The translations under genes and the position numbers were made by a program. From Neurospora tetrasperma FGSC 2508 (lineage: Eukaryota; Ascomycota; Sordariomycetes; Sordariales; Sordariaceae), in the NCBI RefSeq assembly GCF_000213175.1, contig NW_009799179.1:6369519-6433518 (forward strand): DNA of 64,000 bases, in the 5' to 3' direction. Every line of letters begins with the position of its first letter. Positions within the stretch are counted from its first letter, which is position 1. Under the pieces are notes generated by a model, which saw nothing but the letters and a program-made list of their open reading frames with translations, did no database searches and was not told where the DNA came from. Shown here piece after piece: positions 12,801 to 23,682 of this stretch.

Positions 12801-13513
12801 CCCAAACTAAACCAAGCTAACTGATATTGTTTCAGTAACCTACAAGGAAACAAAGAGGTCATCAAAAGCATGAAGCAGCAAATACATTTGGCCGGAACCC
12901 CGAATGTACCACTGCCAATTGTCTCCTTGATCTTAGAGACACAGAAGCCCTGATATACCGCATTCAGACCAACGGCAGTGTTCATGCCAAAATAGCGTTC
13001 AAACTTGTCCTGTGCTACCGTAAAAAAGCAACCCCCAAAGCGACCGAGTGCAACGAAATCCCACTATGAAAAGCACGAATTAAAACAAAAGCATGACAAA
13101 GACGCGCCTTGTAACTACCCCCAGGAACTCCTAGAAAGTGTCCCCCTTTTACTCCATGTGGTGAATGCGTGTGTGAGAAGCCTCGTGGTGATCCATATGC
13201 AAGGCTGTGCGGAACAGAACGTCCGATGGGTATCCTGAGAGAAAGTATAGAAGTGAAGTCTGGGGAGCGTCTGGCGACGCGGCCATTATATGTTGCGCTA
13301 AGAGGTCGATGATTACTTCTTCTCGAGGGATGGATGCTAAATCAAAACTCTTACCGTTTAGAAAAGTCCCGCTTGTTTTCGATCCAATTAGGCGTTGGCG
13401 TCGAACTCGACATAAGCTTCCCCGCATGACGCCGAATTTGTACAATCCGGGAAAGGATTTGGAATGGGAAGGCGGCAATCGGGCCTGGTCGCCGACTGAG
13501 CGTCTGGATGTAT
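9900..13513. other. Intergenic stretch without a supported gene
   Basis: Base composition is ordinary. The open frames are short, overlap on both strands and lack family motifs or convincing splice partners. A G-rich tract (GGGGAA units) lies at 12140-12155. A tRNA-like T-arm sequence near 12170-12230 is discussed under rejected items. The stretch next to 9841 probably holds the promoter and 5' leader of the membrane-protein gene. Confidence 0.6.
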
Positions 13514-15115
13514 TCACCTGATATCAAGTTGGAACGGCTTGAAACGCCCCCCTATCGTAGCGCAGTTCGGACACTTCCGACGGGCTCCTTGCTCAAGCAT
13601 CAGAACATCGACACATGCCCGACACAAGCCGCATATGCATTCGGTACACGCATAAGATTCCCGAAGCAAAGAAACTTCCCGGCACGCAGCGCAGTAAATT
13701 TGCGTGTTCTGCGATGAGTAGCTCGGAGATGAATCCGACAGTCCCCGGGATCCGATATGAAAGTTCTCTCCGCTTTCACCACTCTCGACCGATGGGAAGG
13801 CATCCGTAGCCTCAGGATTGTACGATGGCGGAGTGAGCGCCTGCTGCAGCGGCGATGCTTGATAACTCGTATAGTTGTAGTGCTGCTGGAGAGGGGGCAA
13901 AGATGATCGATGAATCGATACAGGTGAACGGGGAATCTGACTGGTCAGACGTGGATTGAATTTTGCAGGGCCTTGCGAACTCACTGGCGTCCTATCCTCG
14001 TCTATGTCTTCCGTTGCTGAAGTGGCTGCATCGATAAGATCCTCCCAGCGCTTTCCAAAATCAGCCGAAGGTTCGGCGGATGAGGCTTTCCTGTCGCTGC
14101 CTCCGGGCCGCAGAAGCTCATGCTGGCTATCATTTTGTAACCGACGAAGCCATTCAGATGTAGCACCTTTGGATCTCTTGCCTTGGTGGCCTCGTTTGGA
14201 TATCGACTGCCTTCGAGTGCGAGTGGGGCCTAATGTCCGATGCAGTGGCGGAAGAGTTGATGATCGGCCAGGGGGCGAGTTTGATAAGATTGAAGGTAAA
14301 ATTTCTCTTGGTCTTCCCGAGTCATAACCGGAGTAGGGTGCGCTCGTCACGTCGGCGTTTGTGAGGTGTATTGGGGGCAACTCAATCGATGACCTCGGCC
14401 TTCTCTTCCCTTCGTGATCTGAATGCCAGTCCTGTGGTAAAACAAAGAAACATTTAGCAGAGCGAAAAGGACGCGGAAGAAGTCCCTGATACGAAGGACA
14501 AACCCAGATTATCCAACTTACATTATCGGATTCCCAGCCTTGCTCCAGTTTGTGATTGTGTAGCTGCGCAAGGGCTGTTGCGGCGGGAAGCAGTGCAGCT
14601 CCTGTATACTGCTCCTCGCCATTTCGAGGTGTCCCTGGAGCACTCGAGCCATCTCTATGATAAGCATGCGAAAGCCCCTTAGCCTGACCTGCATGTGCAG
14701 AAGGCCCTGGAGTTGACTGGTTTTGAGGTCGTTCGTTTGGCTGCGTCTTGATCATGAGCAAGAAGCTCTCCTCGGTGGCAGGGAGCTTGGAAATGTAGTG
14801 CTCTGGGTGCGCTCGACGGATGTGCTCCTGCATGGAGCGATATCTCTTCTCCTAGATGTGAGGATTACCATCAGCTGATCCTATCCATGACATGTCAGGT
14901 GCAACGATAATGACCGAAAGGGCTGTAAGTGACGGCTGATGTTTTGATTGACAATGGTGTAGGCGGTGTAAGCTAGGATATGCTGAAAGTGAGCAACTTA
15001 CACCTATGCAGCGCTTGCGACAACTTGAGCCATCTTGGTTGCGCAACGGACAGACAACCTCATTATTGGCGTCGGTGATCGAGAACGAGGAAGTGAGGGA
15101 TGTCCTAGGCGGCAT
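13514..15115 (-). CDS. C2H2-like / RING-like zinc-binding protein, conserved in ascomycetes
   Basis: Three exons (15115-15002, 14851-14522, 14431-13514) give 453 residues; both introns join in phase 0. Residues about 22-53 form a C2H2-like unit: C-P-L-R-N-Q-D-G-S-S-C then, after the first junction, QEHIRRAHPEH. The text up to KLPATEESF is strongly conserved in related fungi as I know it. The middle (about 80-385) is disordered and rich in Ser, Pro and Gln. The C-terminus has paired cysteines in RING-like spacing: C-A-A-C, C-T-E-C-I-C, C-R-A-C and C-P-N-C, just before the end. The second intron (14521-14432, 90 nt) is in frame and free of stops, so it can be missed; GTAAGT and CCACAG edges support it. 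A nuclear regulator or ubiquitin ligase is possible; neither is shown. Confidence 0.82.
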
Positions 15116-18100
15116 ATTGAATACCGTGGTACCCCACCATACAATGTCGTCGAATGTGTTATGAAGGTCGGAGAGATGAGCGATAGCTGCTGATAAGGCT
15201 TATACGTATGTATCGCGGCGTATTGTATCGTATCGTAGTAATGCTACTCAATCGGTGTTTTGAATTCGAAGTCTATGATGTGACTCTCTTTTGCAACTGT
15301 CGCCCACGAAATCGACGGTGTTCTTGGATGGATTTCTCTCAAGTACTGATTACAGCAGCAAAAGGATTCAAGCTATTAGTCGTTGTAGGTGTGTAACAAG
15401 AAGATGTTCGAGGAAAGGTGGGAGACGGTGAGGTGTGGTGGTGGCGGTGGTAGTAAAGGGCCTTTAACAATGGAGGAATGAAACCAAAGCAGGGCAAGCG
15501 GGATCGACTCGAATGGATGGGCACGGGATGGGGTCTAGCAGCAACCGCCGTCCATATAACGAGAACAGAAACCCAGGTCCAGTATGGAAAAGGTATGGAA
15601 ACGACTCAATCCTGACAGGCAGCGTGGATTGAAGGGATGGGGGGGTGTGCGAAAAAGGATCAGGAGGTAGGTATTTGGAGCTCCAGGTTTGATCAGGTAA
15701 GGGTATGCGTGTATGAGAGAGAGGTGGACGAGTCTGATATGGGAGGGAAAGAGGCTTGAGAGGCCAACGGGGGCAACAAGGAAGCAGCACTGAAGGGTAC
15801 TTGTTAGGTTTGACCGGAAGCAGCCTACACCCCATTCGCATCTACCTATATTGGGGATACTTTGGCTTGTCGCTACCGCAAAGCTGTGGACGGCAAAGTA
15901 TCTTGACTGATCGAGATGGGGTCTCAGACGGAGGAAACGGGGAGACGGGGCAACGAGAGAACAATGGAGCACCTGGGCGCTTTCCTATCAGGAAACGGTG
16001 CTGTATGTACTGTAGTTGCGGTACTTGGCCCCGTTCTCACCAAACGCTATACCGCCAGCTACCGACCTCACCGATACCCCGAATGCGATGCCCAGCTGGC
16101 AACTGAGAAAGACGGGGCAGCCAGAGGGCGCCTCGCTCCGTTGTCATTGTCCTACTGCCAAAGTGTGCCGGAGCGGGATCGCCCCCGATGGTTCGCCTTG
16201 CTACCGACAGCACCCCATCGAGTCCATCAAGTTCCAAGTGGCAGAGTCCTGATGTATTGTAATGCTCAGAATGCTGTAACGATAAGTGGGAGAGGGCCGG
16301 GATAGCGCCAGAGTCGAAGGGAAAAGAGACATGGGGTGTCAGCTTTGGCATGTCGTCAGGGACAACAGGGGCCAGGGTGGGAGGAGGAAACAGAAGAAAG
16401 CGTCAGTGGGCACTTGCTCGACTGGACGAGGGACAAAGGGGACCAATGACTTAGGCCAGACCTCGAGCTGGAGTGGGGCTTTCATGGGTGTTGCCTCGAC
16501 CAGTTGGGGGACTTGAACGATCATGGCGAACCCTCCTGTTTGTGACTTCCAACCCACGTTGGCAAGGTAGGATGGGCATCCGGCGTTTCCTAGCGACTTG
16601 TAAGCTGCCTTGGTGCCACGGGTGCCTGGCTGAGCGCCCGAATACTGTGTCAGGACTGGTTCGACAGTCCTTGATTTCCCAGCGGCCAGAATGTGCCAAA
16701 GGCTCGCGAGACAGTACATGGCAGGTAGATCCAAGCATCCCAACTTCAACCATGAGCCGATTAAGCGTGAGCTCGTTGCAGGAAACGATGCTACCGTACC
16801 TTGAGCTGCCTTCAAGGGGCCTGCGCTGAGTCAGTGACTGTAGCTGTTTCCCACCCACACAGAGCTATCGAAGTAGTGGCTGAGAGCACCTGGCCGACCG
16901 GATGTCGCGAAGTGCCTTGGCCGCCATGAAAACAGATGGCCCCAGCGGTGGCTACGTATAGCGCGGATATGCGCTGAAAAGGTGATGCAGTGATGTCGCT
17001 GGAACTGAGTGAGGAATGGCCTGCCAGACGATAGCTGGGGCATGTCCCAAGTTGCTTGACTCGACTGAGCGTCGGATGGGCAAAGTCCCGGTCGAGGGAG
17101 GGGGGGTATCTGGGGGTGTCTGTCAGAAGCATTGCCAGAAGGGGAATCGGTCAATCGGGAGGGACAGTTGACGATGATTGGGTGCCGGGTTCTGGAGAGT
17201 ACCTAGCTGGAGCTGATGGAGCCAGAGCTCTGGGGGTAGCTGGGAACTCGAGCTTCCCTTGCTCGTCAATGCTATCCCATTCCTTCCATGTCGACAACCT
17301 GAACAAATGCATTATTGACCCGGGGGTGAGATCAAGCAACACTCCTCAGAGCTTTGCGAAGACTCAGTGAAGTATGAAGACCTCAAGTATTGTCAGGGCC
17401 CATGATAAACCACCTCTCGACTGATGTATTGGAACTTGGCTGATTTGAGTTCGATGGAACAATCGGATGTACATGTATGTACTACTTACCTCGGAGCAGG
17501 TGCAAGGTCGACAGATTTGATCCAAGCTCGTCCCCCTAACCGAAAAAAAAAAAAAAAAAACCTTTTCAGGTACTATTCACATGGACGATCAGCGCAACTA
17601 AAGGTGCCAGCTTTTCTGTCATCGGCGAGCCAAGCAGCGAGATCTGAGAAGCTGCACGCACTTTGGCACCTTACATGGCTCTTACCTTAAGCTGGAGCAA
17701 TTGAGGGGTGGATCCTTCCTCGACAGTGGGTTTGTGGGGTCAAGGGTTCCCGCGAACGATGTCATGGCAAAAGCGGCAGTCCCAATCCAGGCGAGTCCAC
17801 TTTCTCCTCCGTCGTCCACTCAGCGATCCTCGTCCCTTGCAAACACAGAGATTACCACCTAGCGTCCCGCTCCCGAACTGACAGGAAGCTATCAGCGAGC
17901 CGTTTTTGCGATATGGCAGCTCAGTTTTCGCTTCAGGTTGGGAAGCAGTTGCTCTTCCGAAAGTTGACAAAAATGATAGAACCAGAACTAGGTACGTTTT
18001 TCTTTGTCTTTCTGGGTTTGAGTCCAGCTTTCTCCTCCTTCGGTTTGCTACGATCCGCTCGCTCGTCCTCCATTTCGACATCCGATTCTAGAATGTTTCG

Positions 18101-19295
18101 TTCTGCCGCCGAGGTGGAGTACCGTGATGGAAACCTAGGACATGGGCAGCAGCCAGAGAGAGGTTTGGAAGCACATCACCAGAACCAGGGAAAGTTGCGT
18201 CTCTCAGATGAGACCTTCCACGGCACCAGCTGGCCCAGGCTTTTCTTCATTTCCAGACAACCTCGTTTTCCAGACAAGTAGGCATCCCTAACGAAGGCAG
18301 TGAAAAGTGCTGTGACGACCACCGATAGTTCCTCTCTCAGTCTGCATAAGGTGGAGGTGTGGTACTCCCATCTACATTTCGACAAATCTAGGCCTAAAGG
18401 GCTCAACGTACAATGTCAAGCTTCAAGAGAGCCAACTTCGCGTGTGCCGTTGTACACTCTTATTTGCCTATCTACAGTGGGTACCTAATTTATACAGTTT
18501 CGTACTGTATGTGTCAGAGACACAACCTGATCACGGAAGGCTTATGACAAGCCAGTTCTAGGCACATGACTTGAGATCTATGACACACCCCGCTCCAGCA
18601 TACCTCTCGCATGACGAGTACAGGAACATATATCCCGGCTGTTACAACCTGTCACAACCTGACTCAATATAACAAAAGGCGCGCGGGTTCGCTACCTAGG
18701 CAATCCTGCTTCTCGACAACGAAAGGACATGTACCTTACAAATGTGTCTGTTCGCGTATCGTTTGAAGGGATGATACATATACGCGGCGGGACTTCCGAA
18801 ACAATTTGACAAAATGACACGAAACTCGAGCTTCAAAAGCTAAGGTCAGCTAGTGTACATTATCTGCCTACACGTGCACATAGTATCTGTCGTCGAACAC
18901 TTCCCTTGGATCTTGGATAGCGACAACCTCCATTCTCGATCGAATACCTGGGGGCTTCTGCGCGCCAAGCTTTCTTTCCCCCCAGACATTCTGATAATGT
19001 AGGTACACTAGTGGGTGATGAACATCTGGCAAAGTTCTTTATTATAGGGCACATCAGAAATCCCATCATAAACTATAGTAAATTACTAGTAAGCAAGATA
19101 GTAGAACGCAAGGTTACTACACAGTACATTTCAAACTTCCACTAAAATTTAAATGTTGATTTAGGACACCAAGAAAATTATTTCAGGAAACTTAACATGA
19201 GCACAGTCGCATCCATTGCCAGCTGTCCAGATTTCCGCGTCAAAACCCGCTATCAACCCACCACAGCATGTACGCTACAGCACGGCCATGTGCGT
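15116..19295. other. Long intergenic stretch without a supported gene
   Basis: About 4.2 kb with many short overlapping frames on both strands and no recognisable domain or consistent splice model. It includes an A18 tract near 17541-17558 and, at about 18500-18680, a region with repeated ACCTG and CACAACCTG words that resembles a retroelement end without clear boundaries. The part next to 15115 should hold the zinc-protein promoter. Transcribed non-coding RNA is possible but not visible. Confidence 0.5.
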
Positions 19296-19339
19296 ATCCA
19301 TAGAGGGAACCCTGGGTCTGAGAACAGGGTCAAAACAGG
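19296..19339 (+). repeat. Left 44-bp terminal inverted repeat
   Basis: Pairs with 20762-20805 over its full length with one C/T difference at a CpG site. Similarity stops abruptly on the inner side, just after CAAAACAGG. Confidence 0.85.
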
Positions 19340-19718
19340 CGCATGGCAGCCAACAGGCAAAAATGCACCAAAAAGAGCCCAAACATGGTCAAAACAGAAT
19401 TTTTTAATAAAATTCTAAAAGGTAAAGAATTTCTATTTTATATAAATGTATATAGCTTGATAATATTCTTTTTTAACTATAAAAGAATTTTTTTCTTTAA
19501 TATAATTTTTAAGGTAAAAAGGATGTTGCCTTTAGTTAGAAATTTTTACTCTAATATAAATTATTTTCCCAAAAAAAAATTTTTTCCAATATTATTTTTA
19601 GGGAAAAAAAATGTTTAAGATTTTTTTTTTTCTCTTCGATTCCTTCCTTAATTAATCTTCGTACCTTCTATTAACTATATTAGATTCTACTTTGGAAATT
19701 TTTTTTTTATAAAATAAA

Positions 19719-19820
19719 GGGTAGTTAGCATAGGTAGTAAAATAAGCACTTCATATTTCCAAGGTTCCCTGTTCGATTCCCAACTGTGACATTTGTAAAA
19801 AAAAAAAAAAAAAAAAAAAA
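19719..19820 (+). mobile_element. Possible tRNA-derived SINE-like insert with poly(A) tail
   Basis: A stretch resembling polymerase III internal promoters: an A-box-like TAGTTAGCATAGGTAG at 19722-19737 and a B-box-like GTTCGATTCC about 40 bases later, with a CAT triplet at the anticodon-like position between. It is followed by A23 running into the gap. Spacing fits a tRNA head, but the stems do not pair properly, so this is not a functional tRNA gene. It could be a degraded tRNA-headed retroposon, or chance in AT-rich sequence. Confidence 0.3.
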
Positions 19821-20445
19821 NNNNNNNNNNNNNNNNNNNNNNNNNNNNNNNNNNNNNNNNNNNNNNNNNNNNNNNNNNNNNNNNNNNNNNNNNNNNNNNN
19901 NNNNNNNNNNNNNNNNNNNNNNNNNNNNNNNNNNNNNNNNNNNNNNNNNNNNNNNNNNNNNNNNNNNNNNNNNNNNNNNNNNNNNNNNNNNNNNNNNNNN
20001 NNNNNNNNNNNNNNNNNNNNNNNNNNNNNNNNNNNNNNNNNNNNNNNNNNNNNNNNNNNNNNNNNNNNNNNNNNNNNNNNNNNNNNNNNNNNNNNNNNNN
20101 NNNNNNNNNNNNNNNNNNNNNNNNNNNNNNNNNNNNNNNNNNNNNNNNNNNNNNNNNNNNNNNNNNNNNNNNNNNNNNNNNNNNNNNNNNNNNNNNNNNN
20201 NNNNNNNNNNNNNNNNNNNNNNNNNNNNNNNNNNNNNNNNNNNNNNNNNNNNNNNNNNNNNNNNNNNNNNNNNNNNNNNNNNNNNNNNNNNNNNNNNNNN
20301 NNNNNNNNNNNNNNNNNNNNNNNNNNNNNNNNNNNNNNNNNNNNNNNNNNNNNNNNNNNNNNNNNNNNNNNNNNNNNNNNNNNNNNNNNNNNNNNNNNNN
20401 NNNNNNNNNNNNNNNNNNNNNNNNNNNNNNNNNNNNNNNNNNNNN
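19821..20445. other. Assembly gap (625 unknown bases)
   Basis: Run of N. It begins directly after an A23 homopolymer and lies inside the inverted-repeat element, which suggests assembly failure on a repeat. Any reading frame drawn across it is meaningless. Confidence 1.
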
Positions 20446-20761
20446 CAAATTACCTATAGTAAAAAAAATATTACTAAGAGTATTATTAAGAAAGTAAATT
20501 GCAAAAAAAAAATAAAAAAAAAAAAAATTTTTTTTTCCAATAATTATTAGTCGGTCGTTACTTCCTTTGCTAATTATTAGTATTATTAAGAAAAACTCTA
20601 ACTAGGACTAACAGGATGTTGGAAGAATTATTAAAAAGGAGCCTCTTATAATGTTATTTAGAGACGTCTGTTACAGCCAAACATCCATGTGGACCACCTG
20701 ACACCTTGAGCAACTACTCCAAAATTGAATAGAAATTTTCATTCAAACAGGCTTGCTAAAC

Positions 20762-20805
20762 CCTGTTTTGACCCTGTTCTCAGACCCGGGGTTCCCTCTA
20801 TGGAT
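20762..20805 (-). repeat. Right 44-bp terminal inverted repeat
   Basis: Reverse complement of 19296-19339 with one mismatch. The outer flanks of the two copies are unrelated beyond the AT at the edge. Confidence 0.85.
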
Positions 20806-22419
20806 GGTACAGTAGAGGTAGTGTACTTAGTAAGGTGTAGGTACCTTACCTTAGGCTACGGTTTGTCAATCTTGCCTGCCCGGCGGCCCCATATAACTTG
20901 CCGTTGCATTCCATCGTGCTTCGCGCAGCCCCGCTTGCTCGGATGACGCATTACAGCAAGCAGAGTAGCAATGCATGGAAGCATCTTCGATAAAGTTTCT
21001 ATCGCTTCAAGTTGCTCTTGATGTTCTTTTCACTGTGGGTATTCCTTTACACATGTACCCTATTCTAAAGAACAGCAACCTGCTATGGTAGTATGAGCCG
21101 TCAGGTCCTTCTAGTGTAGTGTAAATGATGAGTTCGTTCCTCTATCGCGAAGCGGGGAAAATATGTTGTGTGAGGAGGAAAGCTTGTGGAAGTAATCCAA
21201 CTTGACAAAACCGAATATAGGTACTCATTCTAAGGCGATATCACATCGACGCTTAAACAATGACCCCAAACTTAACAGCAAGCAGGACAATTTGCCGGTC
21301 AGAAGACTTATATAAGTCCTGTCATCAAAAGCTTTGGCACCGGGCAGCGTAAGGTTTGAATGTATGCATATATCTCAGCTATACGTTATGAAGGATATGC
21401 CCCAGCCTACCTCCGAACTTGACAGAATTACCCTCTCAAAGCCTTCTACCTGTGTGCATTTGTTGTCCCTCTGTGGCGGCTTTCTTACCTCAGTAAGCTC
21501 AGCCGGCCTTCACGTCCGGTCCTTCAGTCGTGTTCAAGGCTAAAGGAGTGCGTTACTAGGTAGCTTCCATCTGTCTACTTGTCGCCTTGTCTACTTTCCT
21601 CACATCTCGTTTGTTTATTCTATTTTCACAGAAAAAGTTCTCGCTCACTGCCAAAATAAAACAAAAAGCCAAAAAAGATAAACCGCTATGTTGTTGTTAG
21701 ACCTCTGTCCATGTCGCAACGATAATGAAAAGGTGATGAGAGCTACTACCCTTGTACCCTTTACTGTCCATTCTCGGATCGGGCTCGGATCGGTCTCGGG
21801 GCCATCCCATGTATGTAGCTAGCTAGTGTAGTTGACGGCAGGTTCATTACACGGGTAACTTACCCGGTACGGTTTTGTACATTTCAGGCTTGGTGTTACT
21901 CTGAACTCATCATGTTAGTTGTTCTAGCTTTAGTGTCGTAATATACGTACTCACGGGCTGAAATCGATTCATCGTATCACTGTCTAAAATGTCGTGGACA
22001 GCATACTGAGGAAGGGCGCTTACTGCATAGACTTGGAAGGAAGTTCGATGGACATTTTGTGAAATAATCCATGATGATTCCACTGGCATGAACCATGGGA
22101 TAATGCGATCTTCATGCCAGCTATGAACATGTTGAGCGCTTTGTGTAAGTCAAGCTAAATTGTAGGGTATCGAAATCCACAGACTTAGCTGCGCAACATT
22201 AGGCTGTGATCACGTCCTCTCCTGCTATGCCAAGTAATTCTGAACAGAGGACAATAAAGCGGCGCAACAATGACGCAAAGCGGTGGACATCTCGACTTCA
22301 TCAACAACGGGGCTGATAAGGCGCCGGAGACAACAATCGTAACGCAGAGGGGAATCATTATTCAAGATGGCTTTACCAAATGCATTAGAGTAATCCAACC
22401 AATCGACCAGATCGCCCGT
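20806..22419. other. Intergenic stretch without a supported gene
   Basis: Ordinary composition. It contains a GGTACC/TAAGGT palindromic cluster at about 20828-20856. Short frames only, none with a recognisable product. The right end includes the 3' flank of the penta-EF-hand gene. Confidence 0.55.
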
Positions 22420-23682
22420 TCACTTCAACTGGCGCAGAATTTCCGTCAAGAAGTCCTCAAAACTCAGCGTGATGTACCCATCGCGATCATCATCGTACTT
22501 CTTGAACACATCCGTCATGCGCTTCAGGCTGATGCAAGCCTGCACAAAGAGATCGAAGCTCATGACGCCGTCGCCGCGCTTGTCGTACGTGCGAAAGAGA
22601 AGCTCGACAAAGCGCGGGCTGAGCCGGTAGCGAAACGCCACCAGTGCGTTGTTGAACTCGTCCAAGCTGATGTTGCCAGACTTGTCCATGTCGAAGCGAT
22701 CGAACAGCGTCCGCCAGGAGGCCAAGAAGGACCAGAGCCCGCAAAACTCCTCAAACCCGATGGTACCGCTGCGGTCGCTGTCGAACATGCGGATCATCAT
22801 GCGGACGGTGTGCGGGTCAAAGGCAGTCCAGTCCCCGTTGACGAGCGCCGCGGAGAGTTCTCGTTCGGAGAGCTGGCCGGTACCTGGAGAAAAGGCACGC
22901 GGGGCGGTTAGGATGCAGTTATGTATGAGAGGGGGGTGGGTATGCCAGCGGAGCACTCACCATCCTTATCGACGGCCCTGAATAGGGGTAGAAGAGTCGG
23001 GTCGGCGCCATCGCGGGTCGTCGGGCTCGGGGGCGGTCGCGAAGAGACCGGGGGGAGGTTATGATGAGCGGGCCGGCTGCCGGTCGCCGAGGGAGGCGGG
23101 CTCATGCCGTAGCGGTCTGGTGGTGGTCCTTGCTGCATTCTCGGTGATAGTCGGTGCGGGTCTGCTGAGCCGGAAGCGTAGTGGTTCTGAGTGTATGCGT
23201 TTTGATGATATGCGTTCTGATTGTATGTGTTTTGACGCTGGGGATCGTACGTGTTCTGGCGCTGGTCGAAGCCGGTGTTGCGATGTTCGACGGGGCGGGG
23301 AGGTGGTGGTTTCGTCTCGTAGCGCGCTGTGGTAGGAGACTGCTGAGGCGGAGCCGGTGAAGTGCCTTGCTGTGAACCGGAGATGGGATATTAGCATGCG
23401 ACCCAGCTAGACGCCATCTCGTCGCGTTGAAGCTGGAGAGAATTAGGTTGCTCACTCTTGGTTCCGGCTCGGCGAATCTTGGGAGCAGAATGTCAGCAGG
23501 CGATCAGTTTACACGTTTACAGGCTAAGAAGGAGCTGTATGATTTGGCGACGGGTGCGGGGCTCTCCGTGCTTCTCCAGGGGATATGCAGTGTAGGGGGA
23601 GGTATACGCGGGATAGGTCGCGGGAAAAAGGGCATACACACCTGGGGAGCTCGTCCGGGTTGTAGGATCTGTTGTAGGCCAT
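22420..23682 (-). CDS. pef1: Penta-EF-hand calcium-binding protein (ALG-2/peflin/Pef1 family)
   Basis: Four exons (23682-23642, 23477-23456, 23369-22961, 22883-22420) give 311 residues. The C-terminal half holds five EF-hands in order: DKDGTGQLSERE (split by the last intron), DSDRSGTIGFEE, DMDKSGNISLDE, DKRGDGVMSFDL and DDDRDGYITLSF, the normal PEF count. The N-terminal half is a Pro/Gln/Tyr-rich tail with five QN-x-Y units at residues about 59-84, like the tails of peflin and yeast Pef1. PEF proteins bind calcium, dimerise through EF5 and act as adaptors in ESCRT, COPII and membrane repair; the partner here is unknown. Exon 2 is only 22 nt. The start MAYNRSYNP is chosen over an upstream in-frame ATG because that extension shows no family resemblance. 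Divergent from the ChaC gene. Confidence 0.9.

Larger units (their letters stand above)
19296..20805. mobile_element. Element with 44-bp terminal inverted repeats, assembly gap inside
   Basis: The 44 bases at 19296-19339 are the reverse complement of 20762-20805 with a single mismatch; the core is ATCCATAGAGGGAACC. Perfect-length ends of this kind, 1.5 kb apart, are the hallmark of a DNA transposon or a MITE-like derivative. The interior on both sides of the gap is AT-rich with long A and T tracts and RIP-like texture, while the ends are not. No transposase is visible in the readable part. An AT dinucleotide at the outermost ends might be a target duplication. The family is unassigned. The 625 unknown bases hide most of the interior. 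Confidence 0.65.

Noticed and set aside
15464-16858. Several overlapping frames of 100-158 codons
   Set aside because: They occur on both strands, are rich in Pro, Ser and Arg as expected by chance in this composition, and show no domain or splice support.
18500-18690. Possible solo LTR (TGTGTCAGAGACACAACC... with repeated ACCTG and CACAACCTG words)
   Set aside because: No clear ends, no target duplication and no second copy in the window; only a weak resemblance.
19687-20550. Frames of about 250 codons on both strands
   Set aside because: They run through the block of unknown bases and have no readable protein content.
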